DNA from: Streptomyces fuscichromogenes
GTDB lineage: Bacteria; Actinomycetota; Actinomycetes; Streptomycetales; Streptomycetaceae
Reading direction: 5' to 3'
Assembly (NCBI RefSeq): GCF_014645815.1
Contig: NZ_BMML01000019.1
Coordinates: 1-64,000 of the forward strand
DNA: 64,000 nucleotides
Position numbers and translations under genes: made by a program. Shown piece after piece: positions 56,215 through 62,899 of this stretch. The notes under the pieces are model-generated. The model worked only from the letters and a program-made list of their open reading frames with translations. It was not told where the DNA came from and searched no databases. The stretch's first letter is position 1. Each line of letters begins with the position of its first letter.

Positions 56215-56402
56215 TCCCGCCGGCCGGGGAAATCCCCGTCGTCCGGCTGCCGTTCCAGGTCCGTCCGCAGAGCGGCGAAGGAGCCCGATTGTTCATCACC
56301 CGGCTCGCTCATGCGAACTGTCTTCCGCCCGCCTACCTGCGGAAATACCTCGCCGAGTCCAACTTCACTGTCACAAACCATGCAGTGACCCATCTTCGGT
56401 GA
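56211..56402 (+). pseudogene. tniQ: TniQ/TnsD-like target-selector, truncated
   Basis: The 63-residue frame has the TniQ N-terminal look (VRLPFQVRPQSGEGARLFIT, then RLAHANCLPPAYLRKYL) and begins with a GTGA overlap after tnsC. It stops after about 45 family-like residues because the sequence runs into repeat-type DNA of a transposon end at 56361. The zinc-finger and DNA-binding parts are missing. Confidence 0.7.
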
Positions 56403-56457
56403 CACCGATGGCCGTCGGTCCAACTTCGGTGGCAAACGGGCCACCTCCACTGTCACA
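56361..56457 (-). repeat. Internal right-end-like repeat array
   Basis: Four inverted repeats, AACTTCACTGTCACA (56361), ATCTTCGGTGACACC (56392), AACTTCGGTGGCA (56422) and ACCTCCACTGTCACA (56443), are spaced 31, 30 and 21 nt. This matches the spacing of the outer right end but with a distinct consensus (TGTCAC-CGAAG). It ends in ACA, the usual terminus of Tn7-type elements. Confidence 0.75.
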
Positions 56458-56470
56458 GATCACTTGTCCC

Positions 56471-56541
56471 GTCTCTGTCGATCCGGTCCCTGTCTCAGCT
56501 GATCTGGTCCGATTCGCTTGGCGTCTCAGCTGATCGGGTCC
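56471..56541 (+). repeat. Internal left-end-like repeat array
   Basis: Three direct repeats of 19 nt begin at 56471 (GTCTCTGTCGATCCGGTCC), 56492 (GTCTCAGCTGATCTGGTCC) and 56523 (GTCTCAGCTGATCGGGTCC), spaced 21 and 31 nt, and are preceded by TGT. Related inverted or partial copies lie at 57140, 57182 and 57258, and a direct copy at 57216, on the other side of the cargo gene. Confidence 0.7.
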
Positions 56542-57038
56542 GTCCGGTGTCCGGTGGGCGGCCAGAGGCGGACCAGCCAGTGCTCGACACCGTACAGATA
56601 GCTGCCTCTGGCGGCGCGGGCGTCCGCGCGGCCTCTGCACCACACGGCCATCTGGTACGGGCCTGGGGGGATGGTGAGCTTGAACGCCGCTTCCTGGCCG
56701 GACACGCCCGATATGACGGTGAGGCGGCCGGCCGGCACGACGAGGGTCTCGCGGGCGTTGACCTCCCAGGGGTCATCGCCCGGTCCGTACGGCGGTTCGG
56801 CCGGCCAGCACTCCAGGTCCACGTACGGCTCGTGGGTCTCCACCGCGCTGGCGAACGTGGCGAGTACGGAACCGGTGCCGAGGGTGACCAGGCTGCCGGG
56901 CACCGGCTGCCGGTCCGTCGGGTTCCCCTGCGAGGGGGCGGCTATGTCGACCAGGCTGAACGAGTAGTTCTCGGCGATGACCAACCCGGATGCCACGCCC
57001 AAGACGTCGTCAGTTCCCGGTTCCTCTGCTGAGGACAT
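56526..57038 (-). CDS. Cargo gene of the transposon island, unknown function
   Basis: I do not recognise this 170-residue acidic protein. It reads as a mostly beta-rich soluble domain (FSLVDIAAPSQGNPTDRQPV, YVDLECWPAEPPYGPGDDPW, FKLTIPPGPYQMAVWCRGRA, VEHWLVRLWPPTG). ATG 57038 has GAGAGG upstream, but that site lies at the foot of a long hairpin (57043-57093). The last codons run through the third repeat of the left-end-like array, so the 3' end may have been reshaped by insertion. It has no membrane segment or signal peptide. Confidence 0.6.
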   Translation of the reverse strand: MSSAEEPGTDDVLGVASGLVIAENYSFSLVDIAAPSQGNPTDRQPVPGSLVTLGTGSVLATFASAVETHEPYVDLECWPAEPPYGPGDDPWEVNARETLVVPAGRLTVISGVSGQEAAFKLTIPPGPYQMAVWCRGRADARAARGSYLYGVEHWLVRLWPPTGHRTDPIS

Positions 57039-57042
57039 ACGT

Positions 57043-57093
57043 CCGCCTCTCTCCGGCTCTCCGTGAAGGTCACGGCGAGCCGGAGAGAGGCGG
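57043..57093. repeat. Long near-perfect hairpin over the cargo gene leader
   Basis: CCGCCTCTCTCCGGCTC (57043-57059) pairs perfectly with 57077-57093. Inside, CCGTGA pairs with TCACGG around an AGG loop, with one T-C mismatch between the two stems. This gives a stem of about 24 bp directly upstream of the cargo start codon and includes its GAGAGG ribosome site. Confidence 0.85.
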
Positions 57094-57296
57094 AGGCACG
57101 TGTCCCACGAGACGACCGTCGCCGGGCGGGACACCAGGCGGACCAGATCATCCGGGACGACGTGCGACATCCGCACACCCCGGACCAGACCAGTTGGCAT
57201 CCCGAGCCGCTGCCCGTCCCAGCTGATCTGGTCGCCGCAGGTCACGAGCACGGCTTGGGCCAGATCATGTGAGAAGGGACATCACTCCGGTCAGTC

Positions 57297-57395
57297 ATTC
57301 GCTGAGACAGATGGGGAGGTGGTGAACCTTCATCGAGACGAACAGTGATCCATCAACCTTCGCTGAGATTTACTCAACCTTCACCGAGGCGGGTC
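57297..57395 (-). repeat. Right end of the Tn7-like element
   Basis: Inverted copies of the left-end repeat lie at 57297 (ATTCGCTGA), 57328 (CTTCATCGA), 57358 (CTTCGCTGA) and 57379 (CTTCACCGA), spaced 31, 30 and 21 nt, followed by CGGGTC, the complement of the left terminal GACCCG. Confidence 0.8.
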
Positions 57396-57436
57396 GGTCA
57401 TCAATCCCCAGCAAGGGCCTTGCCATGCGAACACTT

Positions 57437-57448
57437 ACGATATATCGT
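57437..57448. promoter_or_regulatory. Palindrome upstream of padR
   Basis: ACGATATATCGT is a perfect 12-bp palindrome 54 nt before the padR start, with a partial copy AACGATACGC at 57461. AT-rich palindromes of this type are typical PadR-family operators, so autoregulation is likely. Confidence 0.6.
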
Positions 57449-57501
57449 TGAGGCATCGCGAACGATACGCGACTGATCAACGATGGAATGGAGTGATTGT
57501 C

Positions 57502-58137
57502 ATGCGTTCCCACGGATTCGAGCGTGGACATGGTCAGGGCGGCTCCCACCCGCACGGGCGGGGCGGCTTCGGTGGACGTGACGGCGGGCGCGCGGCGTTC
57601 GGGCCCTTCGGTCCGGGTGGCCCCGGCTTCGGTCCCGGCGGGCCCGGTTTCGGACCGGGGCACTGGGGGCCGCGAGGGCGCGGTGGCCCCAGGGGAAGGG
57701 CGCGGCGCGGTGACGTACGGGCCTCGATCCTGGCCCTGCTGAAGGACCGTCCGATGCACGGTTACGAGATGATCCAGGAGATCGCCGAGCGCAGCGGCGG
57801 TGCGTGGAAGCCCAGCCCCGGCTCGGTCTACCCCACCCTCCAGCTGCTGGAGGACGAGGGCCTGATCGCCAGCGAGAGCGAGGGCGGCAAGAAGCTGTTC
57901 TCCCTCACCGACAGCGGTCGTACCGCCGCCGACGAGGGGCCGGACGCCCCCTGGGAGGAGGCTTCCCGCGGGGTCGACTTCGAGGCCCTGAACGAGATCC
58001 GCCAGGCCGGCTTCGGTCTGATGGAGGCCTTCGGGCAGGTCTGGAAGACCGGTAGCAAGGAGCAGCGCGAGAAGGCGCTGACCGTCATCAACGAGGCCCG
58101 CAAGAAGCTGTACCTCATCCTCGCCGACGAGGACTGA
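57502..58137 (+). CDS. PadR family transcriptional regulator with Gly-rich N-terminus
   Basis: This 211-residue regulator has an N-terminal region of about 70 residues extremely rich in Gly, His, Pro and Phe (HGRGGFGGRDGG, with GPGGPGFGPG repeated). A PadR winged helix follows (RRGDVRASILALLKDRPMHG, YEMIQEIAERSGGAWKPSPG, SVYPTLQLLEDEGLI), then a C-terminal helical dimerisation region. ATG 57502 is preceded by GGAG. The palindrome upstream suggests autorepression. It is the first gene to the right of the transposon island. Confidence 0.88.
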   Translation: MRSHGFERGHGQGGSHPHGRGGFGGRDGGRAAFGPFGPGGPGFGPGGPGFGPGHWGPRGRGGPRGRARRGDVRASILALLKDRPMHGYEMIQEIAERSGGAWKPSPGSVYPTLQLLEDEGLIASESEGGKKLFSLTDSGRTAADEGPDAPWEEASRGVDFEALNEIRQAGFGLMEAFGQVWKTGSKEQREKALTVINEARKKLYLILADED

Positions 58138-58152
58138 GCCTCGGTGTGCAGG

Positions 58153-58183
58153 GCGCCCTCCGGATCGCTCCGGGGGGCGCTTT
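58153..58183. terminator. Bidirectional terminator between padR and the SRPBCC gene
   Basis: GCGCCC-TCCGG and its complement CCGG-GGGGCGC form a stem followed by TTT, between convergent genes. Confidence 0.7.
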
Positions 58184-58198
58184 CCCGTGTGGGAGGGC

Positions 58199-58627
58199 TC
58201 AGGCCACCAGGCCGCCCAGCTTGCGCAGCGACTCGTTCAGGGCCGCCGTCGCCGAGTCCTTGAGCTTGCCCGCCATCAGCGACACGGCCGCGCCGGTGAA
58301 CTCGCCGTCGATCCGTACCCCCGTCGCGTCCCCGTCCGGGGTCAGCGTGTAGCGCGTCGCGACGGTCACCGCCATCGGGCCCTTGCCGCGGATCGCCAGG
58401 ACCCGCGCCGGCTCCAGCTCCTCGATGGTCCACTCGACCTCGGCCGGGAAGCCCATCAGCTTCATGTTCTCCTGGAAGGTGCCGCCCACCGCCAGGCTCT
58501 CGGGGCCGCCCTTGGGAAAGTTGGTGTGGGTCGCGTTCCACTCGCCGTACGCCGACCAGTCGGTGAGCTGTGCCCACACCTTCTCGACCGGTGCCTGGAT
58601 GCGTGCCTCCGCGCTGACTTCGGCCAT
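58199..58627 (-). CDS. SRPBCC (polyketide cyclase/START-like) family protein
   Basis: This 142-residue cytoplasmic protein has the helix-grip fold signature of the family: VSAEARIQAPVEKVWAQLTD at the start, then WNATHTNFPKGGP, and a long C-terminal helix (MAGKLKDSATAALNESLRKL). Such domains bind hydrophobic small molecules. The length is typical and no enzyme activity can be inferred. ATG 58627 gives the canonical start. Confidence 0.88.
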   Translation of the reverse strand: MAEVSAEARIQAPVEKVWAQLTDWSAYGEWNATHTNFPKGGPESLAVGGTFQENMKLMGFPAEVEWTIEELEPARVLAIRGKGPMAVTVATRYTLTPDGDATGVRIDGEFTGAAVSLMAGKLKDSATAALNESLRKLGGLVA

Positions 58628-58751
58628 CGGGCCACCCCTTCGTGTCGGGCTACGGTGTCGCGGAACGTAGCCGCAGGGCCTCGAACATTCAATACTGATG
58701 AACCGTCAGGAAATGTGCGGATCCAGGGCGTCGGCGGCCGCCCCCGGCCGC

Positions 58752-58946
58752 TCAGCCGACCCGCCGTATGAGCGCCGTGTCGAACAGGTCCCACGCGCGC
58801 GGGAACGCGCTCTCCTCGTGGCAGTGCCAGGCGTCCCAGAACAGGTCCGCGAGCAGGGCGTCCGCCGGGGCGTACACCCGGTACACGTACTGCCTGCCGT
58901 CGACCGCCGACAGGGCGACCAGCCAGCAACAGCACCCGCGCTCCAT
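58752..58946 (-). CDS. Small hypothetical protein
   Basis: This 64-residue frame reads VALSAVDGRQYVYRVYAPAD and then LFWDAWHCHEESAFPRAWDL, a compact aromatic-rich sequence that looks like a real small streptomycete protein but that I do not recognise. The N-terminus with C-C-C (residues 5-7) and the weak ribosome site make the start uncertain. Confidence 0.5.
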   Translation of the reverse strand: MERGCCCWLVALSAVDGRQYVYRVYAPADALLADLFWDAWHCHEESAFPRAWDLFDTALIRRVG

Positions 58947-59144
58947 GTCAGTGTGGGACGTATGACGGGTGTGCGCCGGTTGCGCACGGGGCGCGCGGCA
59001 AGTCGGCGCGCGCCTGGTGGCCGGATTCGGTCTGATCTCATCCGTAAGGAGGAGATTCCGGCCATCCGCGTCCACTCTGCGTGGGACGCGAAAATGCTTC
59101 CCCTCGCCGATGACGCGGAGCCCCGGGATTGATGGGGTAGGGAT

Positions 59145-59741
59145 GTGCAACCCCGTATTCCCCGCCAGCCCGCCCAGGACCAGGGCGGTATCCACGCGGA
59201 CGACGATGCCGGGCTCGGTGCCGAGCTCGCGGCGGTGGTCGCCGGTGCCCGCCGCCGGGCCGTACGGGACGGGGACCGCCAGGTCGACACCGCCCATCTG
59301 CTGCACTCGCTGATCGAGTACGACCCCGAGGCGCGGGCGTCCGTCGGCGACGCCCCGCAACTCGCCCGCCTGCTGGGCTACCTCGTGCAGCGCAGCATCG
59401 GCTACGGCCTGCGCTGGCAGACCGGCGTCGAGGACTCCGGCGCGCTGCCGGCCCTTCCGCACGCGGGGAGACGGGTCGAGGGCAAGGGCGACGGCGCCTG
59501 GTCGCCGGTGGCCGCGGCCGCCCTGGAGTACGCCCGCAGCCGCGCCAGGCGCCGTGGCGAGACCCGGGCCGGCGGCATCGACCTGCTCGCGGGCCTGGTC
59601 CTCGACCCGGAGTCCCGGGCCGTTCAGGTGCTGGAGCGGGCCGGGGTGGCCGCTCGCGAGCTGGCCGTGCGGATAGACGGGGACGGGGCGGTCGGCGCGA
59701 TCCGGGACACCGAGACCGAGAACCGCACGTCCGGCCGCTGA
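59145..59741 (+). CDS. Clp N-terminal repeat domain protein
   Basis: This 198-residue protein consists of two Clp-N-like repeats: GAELAAVVAGARRRAVRDGD with VDTAHLLHSLIEYDP, and a second with AAAALEYARSRARRRGETRA and GGIDLLAGLVLDPESRAVQV. It has no AAA+ ATPase domain. Stand-alone Clp-N proteins may act as substrate adaptors for the ClpC protease or sense stress. GTG 59145 with GGTAGGG nearby is the start. The N-terminal 20 residues are probably disordered. Confidence 0.8.
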   Translation: MQPRIPRQPAQDQGGIHADDDAGLGAELAAVVAGARRRAVRDGDRQVDTAHLLHSLIEYDPEARASVGDAPQLARLLGYLVQRSIGYGLRWQTGVEDSGALPALPHAGRRVEGKGDGAWSPVAAAALEYARSRARRRGETRAGGIDLLAGLVLDPESRAVQVLERAGVAARELAVRIDGDGAVGAIRDTETENRTSGR

Positions 59742-59793
59742 GACAGGTGCCACAAGGGGTGACGCTCATGTCATCCCCTGGCATCATGTCCCG

Positions 59794-60756
59794 GTGCACA
59801 CCACGGACAGCAGCCATGGAAAGGGCGTCGGGCTCTCCCTCGCCATCGGGTCGGCGCTCGCCTTCGGCGGCTCCGGCGTCGCGGCCAAGCCCCTGATCGA
59901 GGCCGGCCTCGCGCCGCTGCACGTGGTGTGGCTGAGGGTGGCGGGCGCCGCCCTGGTGATGCTTCCGCTCGCCGTCCGCCACCGTGACCTGCCGCGCCGC
60001 CGCCCGGCGCTGCTCGCCGGGTTCGGCCTGCTCGCCGTGGCCGGCGTCCAGGCCTGCTACTTCGCGGCCATCTCCCGGATACCGGTGGGGGTGGCGCTGC
60101 TCGTGGAGTACCTGGCTCCCGCGCTGGTGCTCGGCTGGGTGCGGTTCGTGCAGCGACGGCCGGTCACCCGCGCCGCCGCGCTCGGTGTCGTCCTCGCGGC
60201 GGGCGGCCTCGCGTGTGTGGTGGAGGTGTGGTCGGGGCTGCGGTTCGACGTACTGGGTCTGGTGCTCGCGCTCGCGGCGGCGTGCTGCCAGGTGGGGTAC
60301 TTCGTGCTCGCCGACCACGGCGGGGGCGAGGGGGCGGATCCGCTGGGCGTGATCGCGTACGGGCTGCTGGTCGGGGCGGGCCTGCTCACCGTGGTGGCCC
60401 GGCCGTGGGAGATGGACTGGTCGGTGCTGGCGGGCACGGCCCGGATGAACGGCTGGACGGTCCCGGCCGCCGGGCTGCTCGTCTGGATCGTGCTGGTCGC
60501 GACGGTCGTCGCCTACATCACGGGCGTGGTGTCGGTACGGCGGTTGTCTCCGCAGGTGGCAGGGGTCGTGGCCTGTCTGGAGGCGGTGGTGGCGACGGCG
60601 CTGGCCTGGGTGCTGCTCGGCGAGCGGCTGTCGGTGCCGCAACTGGTCGGGGGAGCCGTGGTGCTGCTGGGCGCGTTCGTCGCCCAGTCGTCGACCCCGG
60701 TGCCGGAGTCGGTGGTGAGCCGCGGCACGGTGAAGGAACCGGTCGCCTCGGCCTGA
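59794..60756 (+). CDS. EamA/DMT family transporter
   Basis: This 320-residue protein has ten transmembrane helices in two five-helix EamA repeats (FGGSGVAAKPLIEAGLAPLH in the first, VVACLEAVVATALAWVLLGE in the second). Relatives such as RhtA export amino acids or other metabolites. The start is GTG 59794. The substrate is unknown. Confidence 0.88.
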   Translation: MHTTDSSHGKGVGLSLAIGSALAFGGSGVAAKPLIEAGLAPLHVVWLRVAGAALVMLPLAVRHRDLPRRRPALLAGFGLLAVAGVQACYFAAISRIPVGVALLVEYLAPALVLGWVRFVQRRPVTRAAALGVVLAAGGLACVVEVWSGLRFDVLGLVLALAAACCQVGYFVLADHGGGEGADPLGVIAYGLLVGAGLLTVVARPWEMDWSVLAGTARMNGWTVPAAGLLVWIVLVATVVAYITGVVSVRRLSPQVAGVVACLEAVVATALAWVLLGERLSVPQLVGGAVVLLGAFVAQSSTPVPESVVSRGTVKEPVASA

Positions 60757-60790
60757 CGCGGGCGCGCACGCGCCGGCCCGTACCCGGCCC

Positions 60791-60810
60791 CGCGCCCCGG
60801 ACGGGGCGCG
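60791..60810. terminator. Bidirectional terminator
   Basis: CGCGCCCC and GGGGCGCG form a perfect 8-bp stem with a GGAC loop between the convergent EamA and flavin-oxidase genes. Confidence 0.7.
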
Positions 60811-60832
60811 TCGGCTCTTGGCGGGACCCGCC

Positions 60833-61531
60833 TCAGGCGCCCTTCAGGTACGACGGCACCGCGATGTCCGCCGCCAGGTCCGCGTTCGCGACCGGGGTGT
60901 CGTACCCCTTGCGCAGCGGAAGCACGCCCGCCCAGTGCGGCAGGCCCAGGTCCTCCGGGTCGTCGTTCGCGCCGCCGGTGCGGGTCTTGGCGGAGACCTC
61001 GGTCAGGTCGAGGCGGATCACCGCGGTCGCGGCCAGTTCCTTCCTGTCGGCGGGGCGGGAGTCCGCGGCCCGGCCCGGCACCACGTGGTCGACCAGGGCG
61101 TCCAGCGCGCGGCACTTCTCCTCGGGGTCGGTGACCTGGCGGGCGATGCCGTGCACCACCACGGAGCGGTAGTTGACCGAGTGGTGGAACGCCGAGCGGG
61201 CCAGCACGAGGCCGTCGACATGGGTGACCGTCACGCACACCGCGAGTCCGGGGTCGGCCTGGCCGGTCATCCGCAGCGGCCGGGAGCCCGTCGAACCGTG
61301 CAGGTACAGGACCTCGCCGACCCGGCCGTACAGCGTCGGCAGCACGACCGGCGCACCGTCGCGCACGAAGCCGAGGTGGCAGAGGTAGCCCTCGTCCAGG
61401 ATGGCGTGCACCAGCTCCCTGTCGTACGACGCCCGCTCGGCGGAGCGGGTGGGAACGGTGCGGCCGGTCTTCTCGTAGGCGGCGGACCCGGGGGACTGGC
61501 CCGGCACGGTGACCGGTACGGCTGTCTCCAT
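60833..61531 (-). CDS. Pyridoxamine 5'-phosphate oxidase family (FMN-binding) protein
   Basis: This 232-residue protein has the split-barrel FMN-binding fold: YDRELVHAILDEGYLCHLGF with VLPTLYGRVGEVLYLHGST, typical of the PPOX class. Members oxidise pyridoxamine phosphate or reduce F420/FMN-linked substrates. The divergent MocR-type regulator uses pyridoxal phosphate, which fits a vitamin B6 or amino-acid link. ATG 61531 has GGAGG 8 nt upstream. Confidence 0.88.
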   Translation of the reverse strand: METAVPVTVPGQSPGSAAYEKTGRTVPTRSAERASYDRELVHAILDEGYLCHLGFVRDGAPVVLPTLYGRVGEVLYLHGSTGSRPLRMTGQADPGLAVCVTVTHVDGLVLARSAFHHSVNYRSVVVHGIARQVTDPEEKCRALDALVDHVVPGRAADSRPADRKELAATAVIRLDLTEVSAKTRTGGANDDPEDLGLPHWAGVLPLRKGYDTPVANADLAADIAVPSYLKGA

Positions 61532-61544
61532 TGCGTTCCTCCAT

Positions 61545-61556
61545 TGCACTAGTGCA
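61545..61556. promoter_or_regulatory. Palindromic operator between the PPOX and mocR genes
   Basis: TGCACTAGTGCA is a perfect 12-bp palindrome in the 27-nt space between two divergent start codons. It is the natural site for the MocR protein to control both genes. Confidence 0.7.
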
Positions 61557-61558
61557 TA

Positions 61559-62899
61559 ATGCTGTTTGTGCTAGGAGAATATCCGATCGAAGGGCGCGGC
61601 GCAGCGGAGATTGCGGCCAGCGTCGAGCGCGCGGTGGGTTCGGGGAACCTGGAGCCGGGACAACTGCTGCCCCCGATGCGGGAGTTGGCGAGCAGACTCG
61701 GGGTGAATCCCAATACGGTCGCGGCCGCGTACCGCATCCTGCGCGAGCGCGGGGTCATCGAGACCGCCGGCCGGCGGGGCAGCCGCATCCGGCCGAAGCC
61801 GGCCACCACCGGGCGGGACCGGATCCCCGTCGACATCCCGGCCGGCGTGCGCGACCTGTCCTCCGGCAACCCCGACCCCGCACTGCTCCCCGCTCTCGCG
61901 CCGGCCCTGGCGGTGGTGGCGGCCGAGTACGACCGTGACCCGGTCCTCTACGGTGCCGACCCCGTCGAGCCGGAGCTGGAGCGGGCGGCGCGCGCCGAAC
62001 TGGCCGCGGACGGCGTGCCCGACGGGCCGCTCACCGTCACCTCGGGCTCCCTGGACGCCGCCGAACGCGTCCTGCTGGCGCACCTCAGGCCCGGTGACGC
62101 CGTCGCGGTCGAGGACCCCGGCTGGGGCCGCACCCTGGACCTGATCCCCGCGCTGGGGCTGCGCACGGTCCCGGTGGCCGTCGACGACGAGGGGCCGCGT
62201 GCCGACGCCCTGCGCCGGGCGCTGGAGTCCGGGGCCCGCGCCGTGATCGTCACGGCGCGGGCGCACAACCCCACCGGCGCCGCGGTGGGCGCCGCACGCG
62301 CGCGTGCCCTGCGGGCCGTCCTGCGGGCGCATCCGCACACCCTGCTGATCGAGGACGACCACGGCCACGGCATCGTGGATCTCCCCCTGCACCCCCTCGC
62401 GGGCGCCACCCACCAGTGGGCCTTCGTCCGCTCGGTCGCCAAGGCCTACGGCCCCGACCTGCGCCTGGCCACCCTGACCGGCGACGAGGTCACGGTCGAC
62501 CGGGTGCGCGGGCGCCAGCGCCTGGGCCCCGGCTGGGTGAGCCGGCTGCTGCAGCGCACGGTGGTCCGGATGTGGGCCGACGGGGCGGTGAACGGCCCCG
62601 AGGTGGCGGCGGCCTACCGGGCCCGCCGTGACCTGCTCGTCGACGCGCTGGCGGAGCACGGCGTCCAGGCCCACGGTCGCAGCGGCATGAACGTCTGGGT
62701 CCCGGTCCCGGACGAGACGGGCGCGGTGTCCCGGCTGCTGCACGCGGGCTGGGCGGTGGCCCCGGGCGCCCGCTACCGCCTGGCGACCCCGCCGGGCATC
62801 CGCATCACCGTCTCGACCCTGACGCCCGCCGAAGCCGGCCCGCTGGCAGCGGCGGTGGCGGCAGCGGTGACACCTGCGAAGGGCCGGATCCAGGCCTAG
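61559..62899 (+). CDS. MocR-type GntR/aminotransferase transcriptional regulator
   Basis: This 446-residue regulator joins a GntR winged helix (ASVERAVGSGNLEPGQLLPP, then MRELASRLGVNPNTVAAAYR) to a fold-type I aminotransferase domain that binds pyridoxal phosphate; the lysine is in SVAKAYGPDLRL, and AHNPTGA is conserved. MocR proteins often regulate vitamin B6 or amino-acid genes. ATG 61559 lies 3 nt past the palindrome, so the message would have almost no leader; GTG 61568 is an alternative. It overlaps the next gene by 4 nt at the 3' end. Confidence 0.9.
   Translation: MLFVLGEYPIEGRGAAEIAASVERAVGSGNLEPGQLLPPMRELASRLGVNPNTVAAAYRILRERGVIETAGRRGSRIRPKPATTGRDRIPVDIPAGVRDLSSGNPDPALLPALAPALAVVAAEYDRDPVLYGADPVEPELERAARAELAADGVPDGPLTVTSGSLDAAERVLLAHLRPGDAVAVEDPGWGRTLDLIPALGLRTVPVAVDDEGPRADALRRALESGARAVIVTARAHNPTGAAVGAARARALRAVLRAHPHTLLIEDDHGHGIVDLPLHPLAGATHQWAFVRSVAKAYGPDLRLATLTGDEVTVDRVRGRQRLGPGWVSRLLQRTVVRMWADGAVNGPEVAAAYRARRDLLVDALAEHGVQAHGRSGMNVWVPVPDETGAVSRLLHAGWAVAPGARYRLATPPGIRITVSTLTPAEAGPLAAAVAAAVTPAKGRIQA

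Larger units (their letters stand above)
53323..57395 (+). mobile_element. Decayed Tn7-like transposon island
   Basis: The island is bounded by inverted arrays of GAAGG-type repeats. Left copies start at 53331, 53352 and 53382; right copies (inverted) begin at 57379, 57358, 57328 and 57297. The 21 and 30 nt steps are identical on both sides. Outermost bases also match (GACCCG at 53323 and its complement at 57390-57395). Inside are remnants of tnsA, tnsB, tnsC and tniQ in the canonical order, two more sets of end-like repeats, and one cargo gene. A possible 5-bp target duplication, ATCCC, occurs at 53317-53321 and 57404-57408. All transposition genes are damaged. Confidence 0.8.

Noticed and set aside
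56990..57348. Short plus-strand frames across the hairpin and right end
   Set aside because: They traverse the hairpin and end repeats, have no ribosome sites and show no protein-like composition.
53323..57395. The spaced repeats as a CRISPR array
   Set aside because: The repeats are short, occur in only three or four copies per array, are inverted between the two sides and flank transposase genes. No cas genes are present.
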